Assembly: GCA_964439955.1 (NCBI GenBank) | Contig: CAYTPX010000022.1 | Coordinates: 1-31,047 of the forward strand | Direction: 5' to 3' | Length of the DNA stretch: 31,047 nt | From: UBA1794 sp964439955 | GTDB taxonomy: Bacteria; Bacteroidota; Bacteroidia; Bacteroidales; Bacteroidaceae | Part shown: piece by piece, positions 14,078-21,922 of the stretch | Numbering within the stretch: the first letter of the stretch is position 1 | Layout of the letters: each line of letters opens with the position of its first letter | Translations under genes and position numbers: made by a program | Notes under the pieces: model-generated | The model's database searches: none | The model's input: the letters and a program-made list of their open reading frames with translations, nothing else | Told to the model about the DNA's origin: nothing

Positions 14078-15952
14078 ATGCCCCACTCCCCGCAAGAGAC
14101 CACGGCCCAAACGGCAACGGCCAACCCGGACATATCCGGCGCAACGGCCCGGAACTGGGCGCGCCTGCACGTTTCCAACCCGCAAAACCGCCTGAAGGCA
14201 CGGGCCAACAAGACCCGATCGGAGCGGCTGTCCGTCCCGGCCGAATACCTTACACACCGGGACAACCTCGCTTTGGTGGAAAACGCCGTGGACTACATTC
14301 GCCGACACGGCCTCCCGACCGAAGACGCCCTCTACTCCCTCGGCCTCAACCTGCTGCGCGGCTGCCCGTTCACGCCCGCTGCCCGGCAGCTCGTCGCGGG
14401 CTTCCTGCACGAAAACGCACATCCGGCCGACACGTACCTCAGCGAAGGATTCCCCTACCCGCGCGACGAACGCGACTTCCTCGGGGCGGTCTACCAGAGC
14501 CTCGTGGCCGAAGGGGAAAAGAACACGCGGGGTTCCTACTTTACCCCGCCCGGGATTGTGGACAAGATGTGCGAAGGGCTGACCGTCAAGAGCGATACCA
14601 AAATCCTGGACCCTTGCTGCGGCAGCGGGGCATTCCTGCTCCACATCCCCGGGACATGCCCCGAAAACCTGGAAGGCATCGACCTCGACCCCACCGCCGT
14701 GCTGCTGGCCAAGTTCAATTTCTTCGCCCGTTTCCCGCAAACGCGCATAGCCCCGCCCATCCGGCAGGCCGACTTCCTGGAGGAAGGATGCGGCACTTTT
14801 GCAGAAAACATGCAGGGCTTTCCTGCAAAACACGCGGCACTTCCTGCCGAAAGCGCCGCCACCTCCCACGGAACGGGCTACGACCTCATCATCTCCAACC
14901 CGCCTTGGGGGGACAAAAAGAAAAAGACCCTTGCCGGAATGCCCTTCATCACTTCACGCGAGAGCTTCTCCTATTTCCTCGTACGGGCACACGAACACTT
15001 GCGCCCCGGCGGGCAAATCCGCTTCCTCCTGCCGGAGTCCATCCTCAACGTGCGGCAGCATGCCGACATCCGCCACTACCTGCTGGGGCAAAACACGCTG
15101 GCCGCAATCGACTTCTTCGGGAAAGTTTTTTCCGGGGTCACTACCGGTTGCCTCGCGCTGACCCTGTCCCGCACGGCAGATCCTCCGCAGGAAATCGTCG
15201 TGCGGGGCAGGGGGACGCCCTACTCCCTGCCGCGCGAAACCCTAAGCTACGGGCAGAACTGCGTCTTTCCCCTCTTGCGCGGCATCGACCGCCACATCAT
15301 CTCGCAAGTGGAACGCCGGAGGGAACAAGACCTGTCGCGCAGCAAATGGGCGTTAGGCATAGTGACCGGCGACAACCGCGGCAAGCTTTCGCCCGAAAAA
15401 CGACCCGGCATGGAACCCATCTATACGGGCAAAGAAGTAAACCGCTACGCATTGGACGCCCCACGCAACTATATATTTTATAAAAGGGAGGAGATGCAAC
15501 AGGTGGCCGACGAGGCGCTTTACCGCGCCGTCCCCAAGTTCGTCTACAAATTCATCGGGAAAAAACTGGCATTTGCCCTCGACCTTTCGGGAAGCCTGGT
15601 GCTCAACAGCGCCAACATCCTCGTGCCTTCGGTCGAGAAGCTCTCGGTCCGCTCGCTACTGGCCCTGCTCAATTCGGAGCTTTACCAATATCTCCACCTG
15701 AAACTCTTCGGGGAAATCAAAATCCTGCAAGGCAACCTGGTACAACTCCCGCTTCCTTTCTTGGGAAAAGCAGAAGACGAGTTGCTTGCTTCCTGCGTGG
15801 AACGCGTCGGAGAGCCGGGCATGGACGAAAAAATACAGGCTTTCATCTATCAATTCTACGGCCTCAATCAAGAAATGGTGGCGCACATAAGACAAGAACT
15901 CCATGGGAGACTTGCAAGGCCATCCGCCGCGTGGCGGGACGGGGACAGCTAA
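14078..15952 (+). CDS. Adenine-specific DNA methyltransferase (N6 type, TaqI-like specificity domain)
   Basis: This 624-residue gamma-type N6-adenine methyltransferase would transfer methyl from S-adenosylmethionine to adenine in a target site. RGSYFTPPGIV (151-161) is the motif X region, ILDPCCGSGAFLL (from I176) is motif I, and N274-P-P-W277 is the catalytic motif IV. The C-terminal ~250 residues, with TGKEVNRYALD and LNSANILVPS, resemble a TaqI/Eco57I-type target-recognition domain. No nuclease domain or neighbouring endonuclease is visible, so it appears to be an orphan. The ATG at 14078 is chosen; upstream in-frame codons lie in repeat and antisense-dusB sequence. Residues ~239-260, between motifs I and IV, are encoded by three 22-bp repeat units. 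Confidence 0.85.
   Translation: MPHSPQETTAQTATANPDISGATARNWARLHVSNPQNRLKARANKTRSERLSVPAEYLTHRDNLALVENAVDYIRRHGLPTEDALYSLGLNLLRGCPFTPAARQLVAGFLHENAHPADTYLSEGFPYPRDERDFLGAVYQSLVAEGEKNTRGSYFTPPGIVDKMCEGLTVKSDTKILDPCCGSGAFLLHIPGTCPENLEGIDLDPTAVLLAKFNFFARFPQTRIAPPIRQADFLEEGCGTFAENMQGFPAKHAALPAESAATSHGTGYDLIISNPPWGDKKKKTLAGMPFITSRESFSYFLVRAHEHLRPGGQIRFLLPESILNVRQHADIRHYLLGQNTLAAIDFFGKVFSGVTTGCLALTLSRTADPPQEIVVRGRGTPYSLPRETLSYGQNCVFPLLRGIDRHIISQVERRREQDLSRSKWALGIVTGDNRGKLSPEKRPGMEPIYTGKEVNRYALDAPRNYIFYKREEMQQVADEALYRAVPKFVYKFIGKKLAFALDLSGSLVLNSANILVPSVEKLSVRSLLALLNSELYQYLHLKLFGEIKILQGNLVQLPLPFLGKAEDELLASCVERVGEPGMDEKIQAFIYQFYGLNQEMVAHIRQELHGRLARPSAAWRDGDS
14793..14858. repeat. 22-bp phased repeat, 3 units inside the methyltransferase gene
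   Basis: Unit starts are 14793 (GCACTTTTGC), 14815 (GGGCTTTCCT) and 14837 (GCACTTCCTG), exactly 22 bases apart. The 66 bases equal 22 codons, so the frame is kept. The peptide has a near-heptad pattern, FAENMQG-FPAKHAA-LPAESAA, between motif I and motif IV, where related enzymes usually have a short connection. Confidence 0.65.
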
Positions 15953-15972
15953 CCCCGAAAACGAAACATACG

Positions 15973-16060
15973 GCACTTTTGCACGGGACATGCAGCGCTT
16001 TTTCCGGAGAGATGCAGTACTTTTGCAAGCCGGATGCGGCACTTTTGCGTCCCGCCCGCT
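15973..16060. repeat. 22-bp phased repeat array, 4 units
   Basis: Unit starts at 15973 (GCACTTTTGC), 15995 (GCGCTTTTTC), 16017 (GTACTTTTGC) and 16039 (GCACTTTTGC) are each exactly 22 bases apart. Three units end in GATGC or CATGC, making this the most homogeneous array. It fills most of the 125-base gap between the methyltransferase and U32 genes. Confidence 0.72.
16018..16025 (+). promoter_or_regulatory. Possible -7 box of the U32 gene
   Basis: TACTTTTG is an exact TAnnTTTG match, 52 bases before the ATG, created by the third unit of the repeat array. Neighbouring units differ from it by one base (CACTTTTG). There is no TTTG at the expected -33 distance. Confidence 0.4.
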
Positions 16061-16077
16061 GAAGAAACGACCGACTT

Positions 16078-17391
16078 ATGCAATACGAAGAATACAAACA
16101 AGAAGCGATTGAAATCATGGCCCCCGCAGGCTCGCGCGAATCCCTTGCCGCGGCCATCCGGGCGGGGGCGGACTCCGTGTACTTCGGGGTGGGACACCTC
16201 AACATGCGCGCTCACTCGGCCAAGACGTTCACCTTGGGCGACTTGCCGGAAATTGCGGAACGGTGCAGCCGGAGCGGCGTGCGGAGCTACCTGACGGTCA
16301 ATACCATCCTCTACGACGAAGACATGGAATTGATGCGCCGCACCATCGATGCGGCCCGCGAGGCCGGCATATCGGCCGTCATAGCCTCGGACGTCGCCGC
16401 ACTAAGCTACGCGCGGGAGGCCGGGCTGGAAGTGCATCTTTCCACGCAGCTCAACATCAGCAACGCCGAAGCCCTGCGCTTCTACGCCCGGTTCGCCGAC
16501 GTGGCCGTACTGGCGCGCGAGCTGGACCTGAAGCAAGTGCGCCACATCTACGAGACCATACAGCGGGAAAAAATCTGCGGCCCTTCGGGAAACCCCGTGC
16601 GCATCGAGATGTTTTGCCACGGCGCGCTGTGCATGGCCGTCTCGGGCAAGTGCTACCTCTCGCTCCACGAGCAAGGCTCTTCGGCCAACCGCGGGGCATG
16701 CGTGCAGATATGCCGCAGGGGATACCTCGTCAAGGACCGCGACTCGGAGGTGGAACTGGAGGTGGACAACCAATACATCATGTCACCCAAGGACCTGAAG
16801 ACGGTGCGCTTCCTGGACGAGATGCTGGAGGCCGGCGTGCGTGTCTTCAAGATTGAAGGAAGGGCACGCGGGCCGGAATACGTCAGCACCGTAACAAGTT
16901 GCTACAAGGAAGCCGCCGAGGCCTGCCGCCGGGGCGGCTTCACGGAAGAACGCAAGGACGAATGGGACCGCCGGCTTGCCACTGTCTTCAACCGCGGCTT
17001 CTGGGACGGCTACTACCTGGGGCAGCGCCTGGGCGAATGGAGCACGCGCTACGGCTCGGACGCCACGGAAACGAAGGTCTACATAGGGCGCGCCGTGAAA
17101 TACTTCACGCGGCTCGGCGTGGCAGAGTTCGTGGCCGAGGCCGGGACGTTGCAGCGCGGCGACAAACTGCTCATCACCGGGCCGACCACCGGGGCAGCCT
17201 ACCTGGCGCTCGAAGAAGCGCGCGTCGGGCTGGAGCCTGTGGAAACCGTGGAAAAAGGCGCGCATTTCTCCACAAAGACCCCCGTGAAGGTACGCCCGAA
17301 CGACAAGTTATACAAAATAGTGCCCGCCTCGCAGGTGAAAGACCGGGCGCAACGCTGGCAAGAGGCACAGGAAAAGCACCACCACCCCTGA
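16078..17391 (+). CDS. U32 family protein (TrhP/YegQ-like, tRNA hydroxylation)
   Basis: This is a 437-residue member of peptidase family U32. Family knowledge places E. coli TrhP (YegQ) in prephenate-dependent hydroxylation of tRNA wobble uridine, and RlhA in 23S rRNA hydroxylation, so an RNA modification role is more likely than proteolysis. The opening IMAPAGSRESLAAAIRAGADSVYFG is typical. The family signature spans E177-S195 (EMFCHGALCMAVSGKCYLS) with its paired cysteines, and further conserved cysteines follow in RGACVQICRR. Length is close to YegQ. It lies between a DNA methyltransferase and a thioesterase-dprA pair, about 110 bases from the latter. Confidence 0.9.
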   Translation: MQYEEYKQEAIEIMAPAGSRESLAAAIRAGADSVYFGVGHLNMRAHSAKTFTLGDLPEIAERCSRSGVRSYLTVNTILYDEDMELMRRTIDAAREAGISAVIASDVAALSYAREAGLEVHLSTQLNISNAEALRFYARFADVAVLARELDLKQVRHIYETIQREKICGPSGNPVRIEMFCHGALCMAVSGKCYLSLHEQGSSANRGACVQICRRGYLVKDRDSEVELEVDNQYIMSPKDLKTVRFLDEMLEAGVRVFKIEGRARGPEYVSTVTSCYKEAAEACRRGGFTEERKDEWDRRLATVFNRGFWDGYYLGQRLGEWSTRYGSDATETKVYIGRAVKYFTRLGVAEFVAEAGTLQRGDKLLITGPTTGAAYLALEEARVGLEPVETVEKGAHFSTKTPVKVRPNDKLYKIVPASQVKDRAQRWQEAQEKHHHP

Positions 17392-17433
17392 CCTCCCGCC
17401 CCCAAGGCCGGGGCGCATGGCCGGATTCCCCCG

Positions 17434-17504
17434 GCACTTTGCGCCCAAAGCGGCAAGGCTTGCGGGAAAAAGCGCAGGCAGTTTTACCGAAAACCCATAG
17501 CACG
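17434..17504. repeat. 22-bp phased repeat array, 3-4 units
   Basis: Anchors GCACTTTGC (17434), AGGCTTGCG (17456), GCAGTTTTAC (17478) and GCAC (17500) are each exactly 22 bases apart. The last abuts the thioesterase start codon. It fills the 113-base gap after the U32 gene. Confidence 0.65.
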
Positions 17505-17912
17505 ATGCAAAAATACATCTTCGAAATCGAAATGAAAGTGCGCGACTACGAATGCGACTTGCAAGGCATTGTCAATAACGCGCACTACCAGCACTACATG
17601 GAACACACGCGGCACGAGTTCCTCGCCTCCGCAGGATTGAGCTTCGCCCGCCTCCACGAAGAGGGGATAGACCCGGTGGTGGCGCGGATCAACATGGCCT
17701 TCAAGGCCCCGTTGCGCAGCGGTGACCTCTTCACCAGCAAGCTCGCCTTGCGGAAGGAAGGCATCAAATATGTATTCCTGCAAGACATCTACCGCAAGTC
17801 CGACGGGCGGCTCAGCCTGCGGGCAAGCGTAGAGACCGTATGCCTCATAGGCGGCCGGCTGGGCGGTTGCGACCTTTTCGACGAAGCCTTCCAACCCTTC
17901 CTCAACCCATGA
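17505..17912 (+). CDS. Acyl-CoA thioesterase, 4HBT/YbgC-like hotdog fold
   Basis: This is a 135-residue single-domain hotdog protein. The N-terminal R-D-Y-E-C-D18-L-Q-G-I-V-N-N-A-H-Y segment matches the 4-hydroxybenzoyl-CoA thioesterase motif, with D18 as the likely catalytic aspartate. It would hydrolyse an acyl-CoA (or acyl carrier protein) thioester in the cytoplasm; the substrate is not determinable. Its stop codon overlaps the start codon of dprA (ATGA at 17909-17912), so the two are probably translationally coupled. Confidence 0.88.
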   Translation: MQKYIFEIEMKVRDYECDLQGIVNNAHYQHYMEHTRHEFLASAGLSFARLHEEGIDPVVARINMAFKAPLRSGDLFTSKLALRKEGIKYVFLQDIYRKSDGRLSLRASVETVCLIGGRLGGCDLFDEAFQPFLNP

Positions 17913-19039
17913 AGCCCACCCCGCAAGAGACCCTCGCCACGCTGGCTTTGACCCGCATCCGCGGCATCGGGCTGCACACGGCCTGCGCCCTCCTGCAAGC
18001 CGCCGGAAGCGCGGAACGGCTGTTCGCCATGACGGAAGAGGAGATGGAAAGCCTGGCTTCCGGCAGCGCGACACGGCTAAAGGCCGCACTCGCCGCCCGC
18101 GACGAGGCGTTCCGCTACGCCGAAGCGGCATGCCTGGAAGCAGAGAAAGGCGGCTACCGCATCATTTCCTACTGGGATGACGACTATCCGGAGCGCCTGC
18201 GCGAATGCAACGACGCGCCGCCCGTGCTCTACTACCGCGGCACGGCCACGATGAACGCCGCCCGTTCCGTGGCAATCGTAGGCACCCGCCGCATGACGCC
18301 CTATGGCTCTTCGCTGTGCGAGGCCTTCGTCCGCGATTTGGCCAGCCTCTGTCCCGGGACACTCATAGTGAGCGGGCTGGCTTACGGCGTAGATATTTGC
18401 GCGCACCGCGCCGCTTTGGCCCACGGGTTGCCTACCATCGGCGTATTGGCGCATGGCATCGACACGATTTACCCGCCCGTACACCGCAATACGGCGGCAG
18501 AAATGACACGCAACGGGGGCGTCCTGACAGAATTCCCCGCCGGGACGCGCCCCGAGCGGCAGAACTTCGTGAGACGCAACCGCGTCATTGCCGGGATATG
18601 CGAAGCCACGCTCGTCGTTGAGTCTGCTTCCAAGGGAGGAGCGCTGATTACTTCCGGAATAGCGCAGAGCTACAACCGCGAGTGCTTCGCATTCCCCGGG
18701 AGGATCGGCGACGAATGCTCGGAAGGGTGCAACCGCCTTATCCGGGACAACAAGGCCGCGCTCGTCACTTCGGCAGAGGACTTCGCAAAAGCCCTCAACT
18801 GGCCGACCGGAAAGGAGGCGCAACGGACACCCGTCCAACGGGAACTTTTCCCCGAACTGAGCGACGGGCAAAAGCGCGTGGTGCAGGCCTTGCGCCGCTT
18901 TCCCGAGGGAGCACCGCTCAATACCCTTGTCGTAGAATGCGACTTGCCTGTCCATAAACTCTCGCCGCTGCTCTTCGAATTGGAAATGAAGGGCATCGTC
19001 CGCACGCTCTATGGGGGGCTCTACCGCCTCTTGGACTGA
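17909..19039 (+). CDS. dprA: DNA-processing protein DprA
   Basis: This 376-residue protein would bind single-stranded DNA entering during transformation and load RecA. The N-terminal ~60 residues form the helix-hairpin-helix/SAM-like domain (TRIRGIGLHTACALL). The Rossmann-like core includes VAIVGTRRMTPYG (about 122-133), SGLAYGVDICAHRAAL and GVLAHGIDTIYPPVHR, ending with the SASKGGALITSGIAQSYNRECFAFPG segment. The last ~60 residues look like the winged-helix C-terminal domain. The start overlaps the thioesterase stop codon. DprA is found in many species without proven competence, so its presence alone does not show natural transformation. Confidence 0.95.
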   Translation: MKPTPQETLATLALTRIRGIGLHTACALLQAAGSAERLFAMTEEEMESLASGSATRLKAALAARDEAFRYAEAACLEAEKGGYRIISYWDDDYPERLRECNDAPPVLYYRGTATMNAARSVAIVGTRRMTPYGSSLCEAFVRDLASLCPGTLIVSGLAYGVDICAHRAALAHGLPTIGVLAHGIDTIYPPVHRNTAAEMTRNGGVLTEFPAGTRPERQNFVRRNRVIAGICEATLVVESASKGGALITSGIAQSYNRECFAFPGRIGDECSEGCNRLIRDNKAALVTSAEDFAKALNWPTGKEAQRTPVQRELFPELSDGQKRVVQALRRFPEGAPLNTLVVECDLPVHKLSPLLFELEMKGIVRTLYGGLYRLLD

Positions 19040-19169
19040 CCTTCCGCCCTAAACACACCCGCCTCCCGCCCCCGGCCTGCCGGGCAAGGCCGCACAAGCT
19101 ACTTGTCCCCGGGCGGGAAGCCCCGCGCGGCGTGCGGGATTCCCAGGACGGTTGGCGGGGAATCCCCCT

Positions 19170-19322
19170 GCACTCCCCGGGAAAAGCCACGCCGCTTCCC
19201 GCAAAAAACCTTGGCGTTTCCAAGACAAAGCGCCAAGGCTTTTCCATGCCAGCCCACCGCTTCCCCGGCCAAGACGCACCATTTGCCCGCAACCCTCCCG
19301 GCGCTTCCCTACGGCGGAGGGG
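19170..19322. repeat. 22-bp phased repeat array, about 7 units
   Basis: Anchors near 19170, 19192, 19214, 19236, 19257, 19279 and 19301 recur at 21-22 bases: GCACTCCC, CCGCTTCC, CGTTTCC, AGGCTTTTCC, CCGCTTCC, CCATTTGC and GCGCTTCC. Sequence between them is variable but often A-rich. Confidence 0.6.
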
Positions 19323-19330
19323 ACGGACAG

Positions 19331-19367
19331 AAAAAACGGCACATTACCCAATCCGGATAATGCGCCG
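19331..19367 (-). terminator. Intrinsic terminator of the DUF4488-like operon
   Basis: On the minus strand a 13-base-pair stem (19337-19349 with 19355-19367, two G-U pairs) and a five-base loop are followed by T6 (19331-19336). It is about 32 bases past the stop codon of the second gene. Confidence 0.8.
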
Positions 19368-19399
19368 CCTTGTCCATATCAAGACTCTACGAAAATGAT

Positions 19400-19852
19400 T
19401 CATTCCTCCTCGGGTACTATGACTTTCACCCATAGTTCCGGCATCCAGAGCTTGAGCGCGTCGTAATACCACTCGGTGTAGAGCATCAACCCGTCAGGGG
19501 AAAGGCGATACCGCATGCGGCTGTCCCGGTCTTTGAACATGTCCAACGCCGAACCGGTTATGCGCTCCACATAGATGGAGTCGCTCTGTATTTCATAACC
19601 ACCCTTGTCCCGGATATTAGTCTTGCCGCCGTTCAGCATATTCATGTTGTAAAACGTGCCGTCCGCCCGCAAGACTTTGAACTCGTACATGTATTCTATC
19701 CCGCCGTTGCTGGTGTTTCCTTCTTCTTTCACCACACGTTGCCAGATCCCGACCAGCGGGTTCTCGCTTTTCCCCTGCGCCCCTGCACCGGCAGGAAACG
19801 AGAATAGCAAACTTGCTGCAAGTAAGCAGCCCAAAAGACGATATGCTTTCAT
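19400..19852 (-). CDS. DUF4488-like secreted protein (downstream paralog)
   Basis: This 150-residue exported protein has a signal peptide ending near AGAGAQ-GK (residue ~26). The mature part follows the pattern GIWQ..., DGTFYNM, GGYEIQSDSIYVERI and a C-terminal TEWYYDALKLWMPELW, a small beta-rich, lipocalin-like domain of the kind called DUF4488 in Bacteroides. No function is known to me. It is homologous to the upstream gene (GVWQ, DGSFYQL, DTSYVERI, TEWYD), from which it is separated by 61 bases without an obvious promoter, so the two probably form one transcript. Confidence 0.8.
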   Translation of the reverse strand: MKAYRLLGCLLAASLLFSFPAGAGAQGKSENPLVGIWQRVVKEEGNTSNGGIEYMYEFKVLRADGTFYNMNMLNGGKTNIRDKGGYEIQSDSIYVERITGSALDMFKDRDSRMRYRLSPDGLMLYTEWYYDALKLWMPELWVKVIVPEEE

Positions 19853-19913
19853 GATCTTCAGGTTTTACTTTGTTTGGGTTTCACTTCAGGTTCGTAACAA
19901 GACCGCTTGGCCA

Positions 19914-20372
19914 TTATTCTACATCGAACTCGGGAGCTTCGATACGGATGTATATCTCCGGCGTCCACGACTGGGTCTCCATGTCATACCACTCGGTGGT
20001 CAGCGTCTTTCCGCTCGCGTCCAAATGGTATTTCACCAAGCTTTCCCGGCCTTTGAAGCCTGCATACGGCGAATCGACGATGCGTTCCACGTAAGAAGTG
20101 TCGTTTGACATTTCAAAAGTGCCTACGTGTATGATGAAAGCCTTCTTCTCGTGCGTATCCAACTGGTAGAAGGAGCCATCTTCGTTGAGGAACTTGAAAA
20201 TGGGCAGGTACTTTACCGTCGGAAGCGGGGAAGACTGTTGATATACGGCTTTCTGCCATACGCCAATGATGGTAGGCTTTTTCTCGACTAACTGCGCACT
20301 GACCCGGGAAAAGGGGAAAAGCAACAGCAAACTTACGAGAAAGATACCTCGGATAAATATTGATGTTTTCAT
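19914..20372 (-). CDS. DUF4488-like secreted protein (upstream paralog)
   Basis: This 152-residue protein has a signal peptide cleaved near VSAQ-LV (residue ~27). The mature domain aligns along its whole length with the following gene, including GVWQ at its start and SYVERIVDS plus LTTEWYD later. It has its own promoter 26 bases upstream and is the first gene of the pair. The function is unknown; as lipocalin-like folds often bind small hydrophobic ligands, that is a weak possibility only. Confidence 0.8.
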   Translation of the reverse strand: MKTSIFIRGIFLVSLLLLFPFSRVSAQLVEKKPTIIGVWQKAVYQQSSPLPTVKYLPIFKFLNEDGSFYQLDTHEKKAFIIHVGTFEMSNDTSYVERIVDSPYAGFKGRESLVKYHLDASGKTLTTEWYDMETQSWTPEIYIRIEAPEFDVE

Positions 20373-20397
20373 AGTGGATGAAGGTTTGATTCACCAA

Positions 20398-20427
20398 CAA
20401 AGATACTGTTTATTTCTATCCCACAAA
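20398..20427 (-). promoter_or_regulatory. Promoter of the DUF4488-like pair
   Basis: The minus strand has TTTG (20424-20427), an 18-base spacer, and TATCTTTG (20398-20405), an exact -7 match, 25 bases before the start codon. Confidence 0.6.
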
Positions 20428-20512
20428 ACTTTTCCTAAAAAAAATCCGTTTTTTCACAAAAAATGAAGCCTCATGCCGCCGAAAAACCGGGCAGTAAGGC
20501 GGAAAAGCCCCC

Positions 20513-20665
20513 GCACCCCCCGGAAAAAGGGGCTGCATACGGCGGCAGGCGGCCCGGGGCACTTCCCGAAGCCTCCGGCGCGGCCTGGGAAAAACCGTGG
20601 GGCTTCCTGCAAAAAGCCTTGGCGCTTTGCGGGAAAAACGGCGGCACTTTCTCCCCGGGGCGGCT
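20513..20665. repeat. 22-bp phased repeat array, about 7 units
   Basis: Anchors near 20513 (GCACCCC), 20535 (GCATAC), 20559 (GCACTTCC), 20579, 20600 (GGGCTTCC), 20622 (GCGCTTTG) and 20644 (GCACTTTC). The last three are exactly 22 bases apart; the earlier ones range 20-24. It fills most of the 291-base gap from 20373 and reaches the stop codon of the glycosyltransferase at 20664. I see no gene in the gap. Confidence 0.6.
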
Positions 20666-21821
20666 ACGCCTGCGCGCCCGAAGGTTGCCACCCTTGGCCC
20701 GAAGGCGCAGGGCGGCGGGACGGGCGGTGCTGCACGGAAAGGGCGGCCACACGCTCCAAGCGGGCGGCAATCACGCCGCCTGCGCTGCGCGCCCACGCGG
20801 GGAACTCCTCCTTGGGGCGGTAGGTGCGGGCAAAATCCATGAGGGGCGTGAGGTCGAAGCCGTCGGAAATGATGCCCGCGCCGTAGCGCGCCGCGTCGAA
20901 AGCGTTGCACTCCTGTTCCACATGGGTAGGCACCATCATCACCGGCTTGCCCATAAACAAGGCCTCACACACGGACTCGAAGCCGGCCGTCGTGGCATAA
21001 GCCCGGCACCCGGCCATGCTCCTGAGGAACGAAGCCCCGTCGGGCTGGAGCAAGACGAGCGTCCCGTCCACCACCTCGGCCAAGGGCGCTTCCGGGTCAT
21101 GCCGGTAGAATTGGAGGCGCACCTGCGGGTGCCGGGCGTGCCAAGCGAGCAACTCTTCCAAGAAACCGGCGTTGAGCATATAGCCATGCACGTAGCCGCC
21201 TTCGCACGGCTTGCCGCGCAATACCTCGGCACGCAAGAGGGGCGGCACGACCACCAGCCCCGCGCGCTCGTCGGCGGGCAGAGGATAGAAGGAAAGAGCC
21301 AGGCATTCGGCCGACTCAAGGCACGTCAGGCGCGTGAAGAAGCGCAGCAGGCGCAGCCGCCGACGCCCGCTGAAAAGGGGGAATGCAAACTGCGGGTGGA
21401 GGAAAATGTACTGGTGGGCAATGCACACTTGCGGTACGGAAGGGGAGAAAAACAGATAGGTAAGCCCGCAAACTACCTCGTAGAAGTTCACCACCACGTC
21501 GGCGCCGCTGCGCTCGATATGCTTCTTAAGCCGCCGCATGGAGCGCATGCAGCGGGGCAAATGCCTGCATGCCTGCCCCGCGCTGCGCAGGAGGTTGCCC
21601 CGCTTCCCGTCGGGGTTTACCATGATCCCGGGGCTGAAAAAGCGGGAAACCGGCGCCTTGGTGCGGGAAAGGAAGAAGTCCGGAAGCCCGGCGGCGGGGT
21701 CGTTTTTCCCGACGAGCACGCCCGTTATCTCGTGGCCGCGTGCCCTCAGGATTTCTTCGAGTGCCACGGCTTGCGTCAGATGGCCATGGCCTTCGCCTTG
21801 TACGATAAAAAGGTATTTCAT
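20664..21821 (-). CDS. Glycosyltransferase, GT28/MJ1255-like
   Basis: This 385-residue GT-B type glycosyltransferase opens with MKYLFIVQGEGHGHLTQA, the glycine-rich loop typical of the family related to MurG. The C-terminal half has LQPDGASFLRSMAGCRAYATTAGFESVCEALFMGKPVMMVPTHVEQECNA, where the AGFESVCEA...P stretch is the nucleotide-sugar-binding part. The ATG at 21821 is chosen because the next upstream one adds only five residues (MGHGK). Donor and acceptor sugars are unknown. The last ~30 residues are proline/arginine/glycine-rich and border the repeat array, so the C-terminal end may be extended by it. Confidence 0.85.
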   Translation of the reverse strand: MKYLFIVQGEGHGHLTQAVALEEILRARGHEITGVLVGKNDPAAGLPDFFLSRTKAPVSRFFSPGIMVNPDGKRGNLLRSAGQACRHLPRCMRSMRRLKKHIERSGADVVVNFYEVVCGLTYLFFSPSVPQVCIAHQYIFLHPQFAFPLFSGRRRLRLLRFFTRLTCLESAECLALSFYPLPADERAGLVVVPPLLRAEVLRGKPCEGGYVHGYMLNAGFLEELLAWHARHPQVRLQFYRHDPEAPLAEVVDGTLVLLQPDGASFLRSMAGCRAYATTAGFESVCEALFMGKPVMMVPTHVEQECNAFDAARYGAGIISDGFDLTPLMDFARTYRPKEEFPAWARSAGGVIAARLERVAALSVQHRPSRRPAPSGQGWQPSGAQA

Positions 21822-21922
21822 TTTTCCATGCCCCATTTCTTTTTGGGCAGTGCAAAAATGGGACGCCCGTGTTGCATGGGGAAGACAAAGGCGTTACTCT
21901 CTTGTAAAAAGACACGCCGCCC

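Larger units (their letters stand above)
19040..19399. other. 360-base gap between convergent dprA and the DUF4488-like pair
   Basis: No gene is convincing here; short open frames of 66-104 codons run through the 22-bp repeat and look spurious. The gap holds that array (19170-19322) and the terminator of the minus-strand pair (19331-19367). Confidence 0.6.

Noticed and set aside
13448..15952. 834-residue methyltransferase starting at 13448
   Set aside because: The first ~210 codons run antisense through dusB and the repeat array; family similarity begins after 14078.
15973..16060. CRISPR array
   Set aside because: Units are 22 bp with no separate spacers, vary strongly, and there are no cas genes.
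15973..16060. Adjacent repeat units acting as -33 and -7 boxes of one promoter
   Set aside because: The TTTG of one unit lies only about 14 bases before the TAnn position of the next, too short for the 18-21-base spacers seen elsewhere.
21846..21889. A promoter for the glycosyltransferase (CATTTTTG with TTTG upstream)
   Set aside because: The -7 box has a mismatch in its first base and the spacer is 25 bases, outside the usual range.
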